A stretch of 7,195 nucleotides of DNA from Candidatus Bathyarchaeota archaeon (GTDB lineage Archaea; Thermoproteota; Bathyarchaeia; Bathyarchaeales; SOJC01): NCBI GenBank assembly GCA_023131555.1, contig JAGLZJ010000040.1:1-7195 (forward strand), read 5' to 3'. The position numbers and the translations under genes were made by a program. Position 1 is the stretch's first letter; each line of letters opens with the position of its first letter. A model generated the notes under the pieces. The model was not told where the DNA came from, made no database searches, and worked only from the letters and a program-made list of their open reading frames with translations. Of this stretch, positions 5,155 to 7,195 are shown one piece after another.

Positions 5155-6144
5155 GTGAAAGTGAAATCGAAGCTGACAACCAAGCTTAATAGCCTGCGTT
5201 CACTGAAGCACGATGAACGAAGCTTGACCGAATATTTGATCGGGACTGGCGGGTGGAGCTACCTAAACGTTCCAGGTAAACCTGCACTGAAAGCTTATTC
5301 AGAGCACTTCAACTTCGTAGAGGTGAACTACACATTCTACAAATACCCTAGTGCGCGGATGGTTGAACGATGGCGTCAGACTGTGCCTGAAGATTTCACG
5401 TTCACCGTCAGGTGCCACCGGGACCTCACTCATAATATCGGTTTGAGACCCGTGGAGCAGGCTTATCTCTCCTTCACTCAGATGATGGGGTTCTGCAGAA
5501 TCCTCAACTCTCCCATCCTGCACCTATTGACACCGGAAAGATACGTTCTGGACGATACCAGAATAAAAGAAGCTCGCGACTTCTTTTCATCAATTGACCT
5601 TGGAGATACTCAACTGGCTTGGGAGTTCAGAGGCTCATTCACCCCTCGGCTCAATAACCTCCTGCAAGACTTCGGCATTGTGCATTCAGTTGACCTCTCA
5701 AGAAAGAGCACACGCCCAATCCAAGAAACTGACTTCGTTTACACTCGACTCTTCGGCAGAGGAAAACACAACATCTACCAGTTTTCTGATGAAGAGCTGA
5801 AAGCAATCGACGAAACCATAACGAAGCTGAAAGCGAAGAAGGCAGTAGTTGCTTTTCACGGTCAAAGGATGAATACAGATGCTCTGCGATTCAAACACTT
5901 CAGGGAAGAAGGAATCTATCTGCCTGTGACAGCGTATACTGGAATTGATTCAGCGAAGAGTGTTCTTCAAGAAGACGCGAGGTTCCCAACAACGAAAAAG
6001 GAGCTGATTGAACACCAGGGCTGGAAAATGATTGATCTCAGAGCTGACAAAAGAATCCGCCTGTCTGAGTTGCTCTCGGAATTGCCTGACAAGACTTTTC
6101 ACAGCGTTGAAGACGTAGTAAGCGGGTTGAAGGTTTCATCTTGA
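5155..6144 (+). CDS. DUF72 (YecE-like) TIM-barrel protein with C-terminal extension
   Basis: The product has 329 residues; DUF72 proteins usually have about 240-280. The barrel covers residues 27 to about 250, with GTGGWSY (30-36), VEVNYTFYKYPS (55-66), AWEFRGS (155-161) and YTRLFGRG (196-203). The last barrel motif is altered: VVAFHGQRMN (231-240) stands where family members have YFNN. Residues 277-325 form an added piece, PTTKKELIEHQGW...SELLSELPDKTFHSVEDVV, whose layout resembles DUF2795 domains. The start is a GTG without a clear ribosome site; TTG 5224 would remove a basic 23-residue leader and is possible. The biochemical role of DUF72 is not established. From memory, a structure-based study of Thermotoga TM1631 predicted DNA binding like endonuclease IV. 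It is first of a two-gene operon divergent from the polymerase operon, consistent with a repair link. Confidence 0.92.
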   Translation: MKVKSKLTTKLNSLRSLKHDERSLTEYLIGTGGWSYLNVPGKPALKAYSEHFNFVEVNYTFYKYPSARMVERWRQTVPEDFTFTVRCHRDLTHNIGLRPVEQAYLSFTQMMGFCRILNSPILHLLTPERYVLDDTRIKEARDFFSSIDLGDTQLAWEFRGSFTPRLNNLLQDFGIVHSVDLSRKSTRPIQETDFVYTRLFGRGKHNIYQFSDEELKAIDETITKLKAKKAVVAFHGQRMNTDALRFKHFREEGIYLPVTAYTGIDSAKSVLQEDARFPTTKKELIEHQGWKMIDLRADKRIRLSELLSELPDKTFHSVEDVVSGLKVSS

Positions 6145-6962
6145 CACATGACAACGTCCTGCTTGGTACTTCTGGATGGAGCTATAGGGAATGGGAAGGG
6201 CTTCTGTACAAAAAAGGAGAGAAACGGAAACTTAGAGCATATTCCAGAGTCTTTCGGACAGTTGAGATCGATTCAACGTGGTATCGTTATCCTTCCAAGG
6301 GAATGGTGATGGGTTGGCTACGGTACTCTCCATCCGACTTCGTTTTCACTGCCAAGCTTCCTAAGGTAATAACCCACGACAAGAAGCTGGGATTGAAGGG
6401 TGATGTGGAAGGTGATCTGCAGTCTTTCCTGGATCTTATGCAACCTCTACAGCTCAATGGCAAACTCGGCTGTCTATTAATTCAGCTCCCCCCCAGCTAC
6501 GAATATGATCCAGAAAGCCTGAATCACTTTTTCGAATTACTATCTCCTCAGTACAAGTTCGCAGTCGAGTTCCGACACCTGTCTTGGATGCAGGACGATA
6601 CTTGGAAGATTCTGAAAAAACATGGTGTAGCTTACACCAATGTTGATGAACCCCTTTTACCTCCCGACGTTCACATCACAGCCGATTTCACGTATTTCCG
6701 CATGCATGGAAGAGGTCGAAGACCATGGTTCAACTACCTGTATAAAAACGAGGAGATTGCCCCTTGGGTGCCGAAAATATCCGAAGCCTCAGAGCAGGTG
6801 GATAAGGTCCATGTCTACTTCAACAACCACTTCCACGGCTATGCGCCGGAGAACTGCCTCCATCTGATAGAAAGACTGCAATCATTGACTCCTCACCAGA
6901 AAGAAGCGAAGAAGCGATTCAGCAAGAAACAAGTAGGACTGGCTAAGTACTTCGAAAAATGA
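6141..6962 (+). CDS. DUF72 (YecE-like) TIM-barrel protein, canonical form
   Basis: The product has 273 residues and keeps the full set of family motifs: LLGTSGWSY (7-15), VEIDSTWYRYPS (41-52), LIQLPPSY (113-120), AVEFRHLSW (141-149), YFRMHGRG (185-192) and YFNNHFHGYAPENC (226-239). The conserved Glu42, Asp44, Glu143, Arg145, His189, Asn228 and Asn229 would line the mouth of the barrel. The tail after 250 is lysine-rich (KEAKKRFSKKQVGLAKYFEK). The start is TTG 6141, overlapping the previous stop codon as TTGA, with AAGGT about seven bases before; no other in-frame start precedes the conserved GTSGWSY. It is translationally coupled to the preceding paralogue, so the two may form a heterodimer with this copy catalytic and the other divergent. 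The substrate is unknown. Confidence 0.93.
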   Translation: MTHDNVLLGTSGWSYREWEGLLYKKGEKRKLRAYSRVFRTVEIDSTWYRYPSKGMVMGWLRYSPSDFVFTAKLPKVITHDKKLGLKGDVEGDLQSFLDLMQPLQLNGKLGCLLIQLPPSYEYDPESLNHFFELLSPQYKFAVEFRHLSWMQDDTWKILKKHGVAYTNVDEPLLPPDVHITADFTYFRMHGRGRRPWFNYLYKNEEIAPWVPKISEASEQVDKVHVYFNNHFHGYAPENCLHLIERLQSLTPHQKEAKKRFSKKQVGLAKYFEK

Positions 6963-6974
6963 ACTGAACAGGTA

Positions 6975-7184
6975 TTAGGGAAGTCTCAGTTCGAAGCTGT
7001 CAGTCTCGTGAAGGTACCGCAATCTCCCCTTCTTCACAGAAGTTGATAATCCCGTTTCAACTTCACCTCTCGTGAAGCGCCTAAGACCGTTGCAGGTTGC
7101 TGAAACTAGCCATCTTTTTGGGTAGATGAAGCCTGGTTTGACGTTTGCCATGATTTCTTGTACACATGAATCAAGACGAATCAT
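6975..7184 (-). CDS. Small hypothetical protein, probably cut by the right edge
   Basis: I do not recognise this 69-residue product. The frame stays open without a stop to the right edge, so the true start may lie outside; ATG 7184 and ATG 7151 are the starts inside. The C-terminal half, roughly GLRRFTRGEVETGLSTSVKK followed by GRLRYL and FELRLP, alternates a helix-like stretch with two short strands and could be a winged-helix type fold, but that is a guess. It ends 12 bp from the second DUF72 gene, which is convergent. In its favour: no competing frame covers this stretch, the residue mix is protein-like and it ends neatly. TTTTT at 6955-6959 on the minus strand could end its transcript. 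Confidence 0.5.
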   Translation of the reverse strand: MIRLDSCVQEIMANVKPGFIYPKRWLVSATCNGLRRFTRGEVETGLSTSVKKGRLRYLHETDSFELRLP

Positions 7185-7195
7185 GTCGACTTGCT

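Noticed and set aside
5299..5898. Frames at 5299-5523 (-), 5594-5800 (+) and 5698-5898 (-)
   Set aside because: They are out-of-frame or antisense shadows of the first DUF72 gene.
6148..6150. ATG as the start of the second DUF72 gene
   Set aside because: It is out of frame with the conserved GTSGWSY motif; TTG 6141 is in frame and overlaps the previous stop.
6640..6867. Plus-strand frame of 75 codons
   Set aside because: It is an alternate frame inside the second DUF72 gene, covering its conserved HGRG and YFNN motifs.
1..7195. tRNA, rRNA, CRISPR array, insertion sequence or att site
   Set aside because: I saw no cloverleaf, spaced direct repeats, transposase motif or terminal inverted repeats, and genes fill nearly the whole window.

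Overview
The window looks archaeal. It carries a family-B DNA polymerase of archaeal type, an inactivated RadA-like RecA-fold protein, a protein ending in a Cren7-like zinc ribbon, GTG and TTG starts, archaeal Shine-Dalgarno cores (GGAGG, GGTG) and A/T-rich TATA-like boxes about 25 bp from likely starts. Base composition is moderate and AGA/AGG arginine codons are common. My best guess is a Thermoproteota (TACK) lineage, possibly Bathyarchaeia; that placement is inference. I see no rRNA, tRNA, CRISPR array, insertion sequence or phage gene.

Layout. (1) 1-888, minus strand: the N-terminal part of an alkaline-phosphatase-superfamily phosphodiesterase, cut by the left edge. (2) 889-983: a divergent intergenic region with a perfect 11-bp palindrome, ACCGT-T-ACGGT. 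(3) 984-1748, plus strand: a three-part protein with a GIY-YIG-like nuclease fold, a DUF5752-like middle and a Cren7-like zinc ribbon. (4) 5064-1735, minus strand: a tightly overlapping three-gene operon encoding a RadA-like protein without a P-loop lysine, an 89-residue helical protein and a B-family polymerase whose exonuclease is destroyed. (5) 5065-5154: a second divergent intergenic region with two relatives of the palindrome, one on each side of a TATA-like element. (6) 5155-6962, plus strand: two overlapping DUF72 (YecE-like) TIM-barrel genes. (7) 6975-7195, minus strand: the end of a small unrecognised gene, probably cut by the right edge.

How it may work together. The centre of interest is the operon. 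A proofreading-deficient polymerase is translationally coupled to a helical protein and an ATPase-dead RecA homologue. This parallels bacterial ImuA-ImuB-DnaE2 mutasomes and matches, as I recall it, the proposed role of archaeal PolB2 in error-prone damage tolerance. The DUF72 pair is transcribed divergently from the same control region, and a DUF72 structure has been predicted to bind DNA like endonuclease IV. The convergent GIY-YIG/zinc-ribbon gene carries a variant of the same palindrome in its promoter. I infer a co-regulated DNA-damage tolerance and repair locus with at least six genes; this is a hypothesis, not a demonstrated system.
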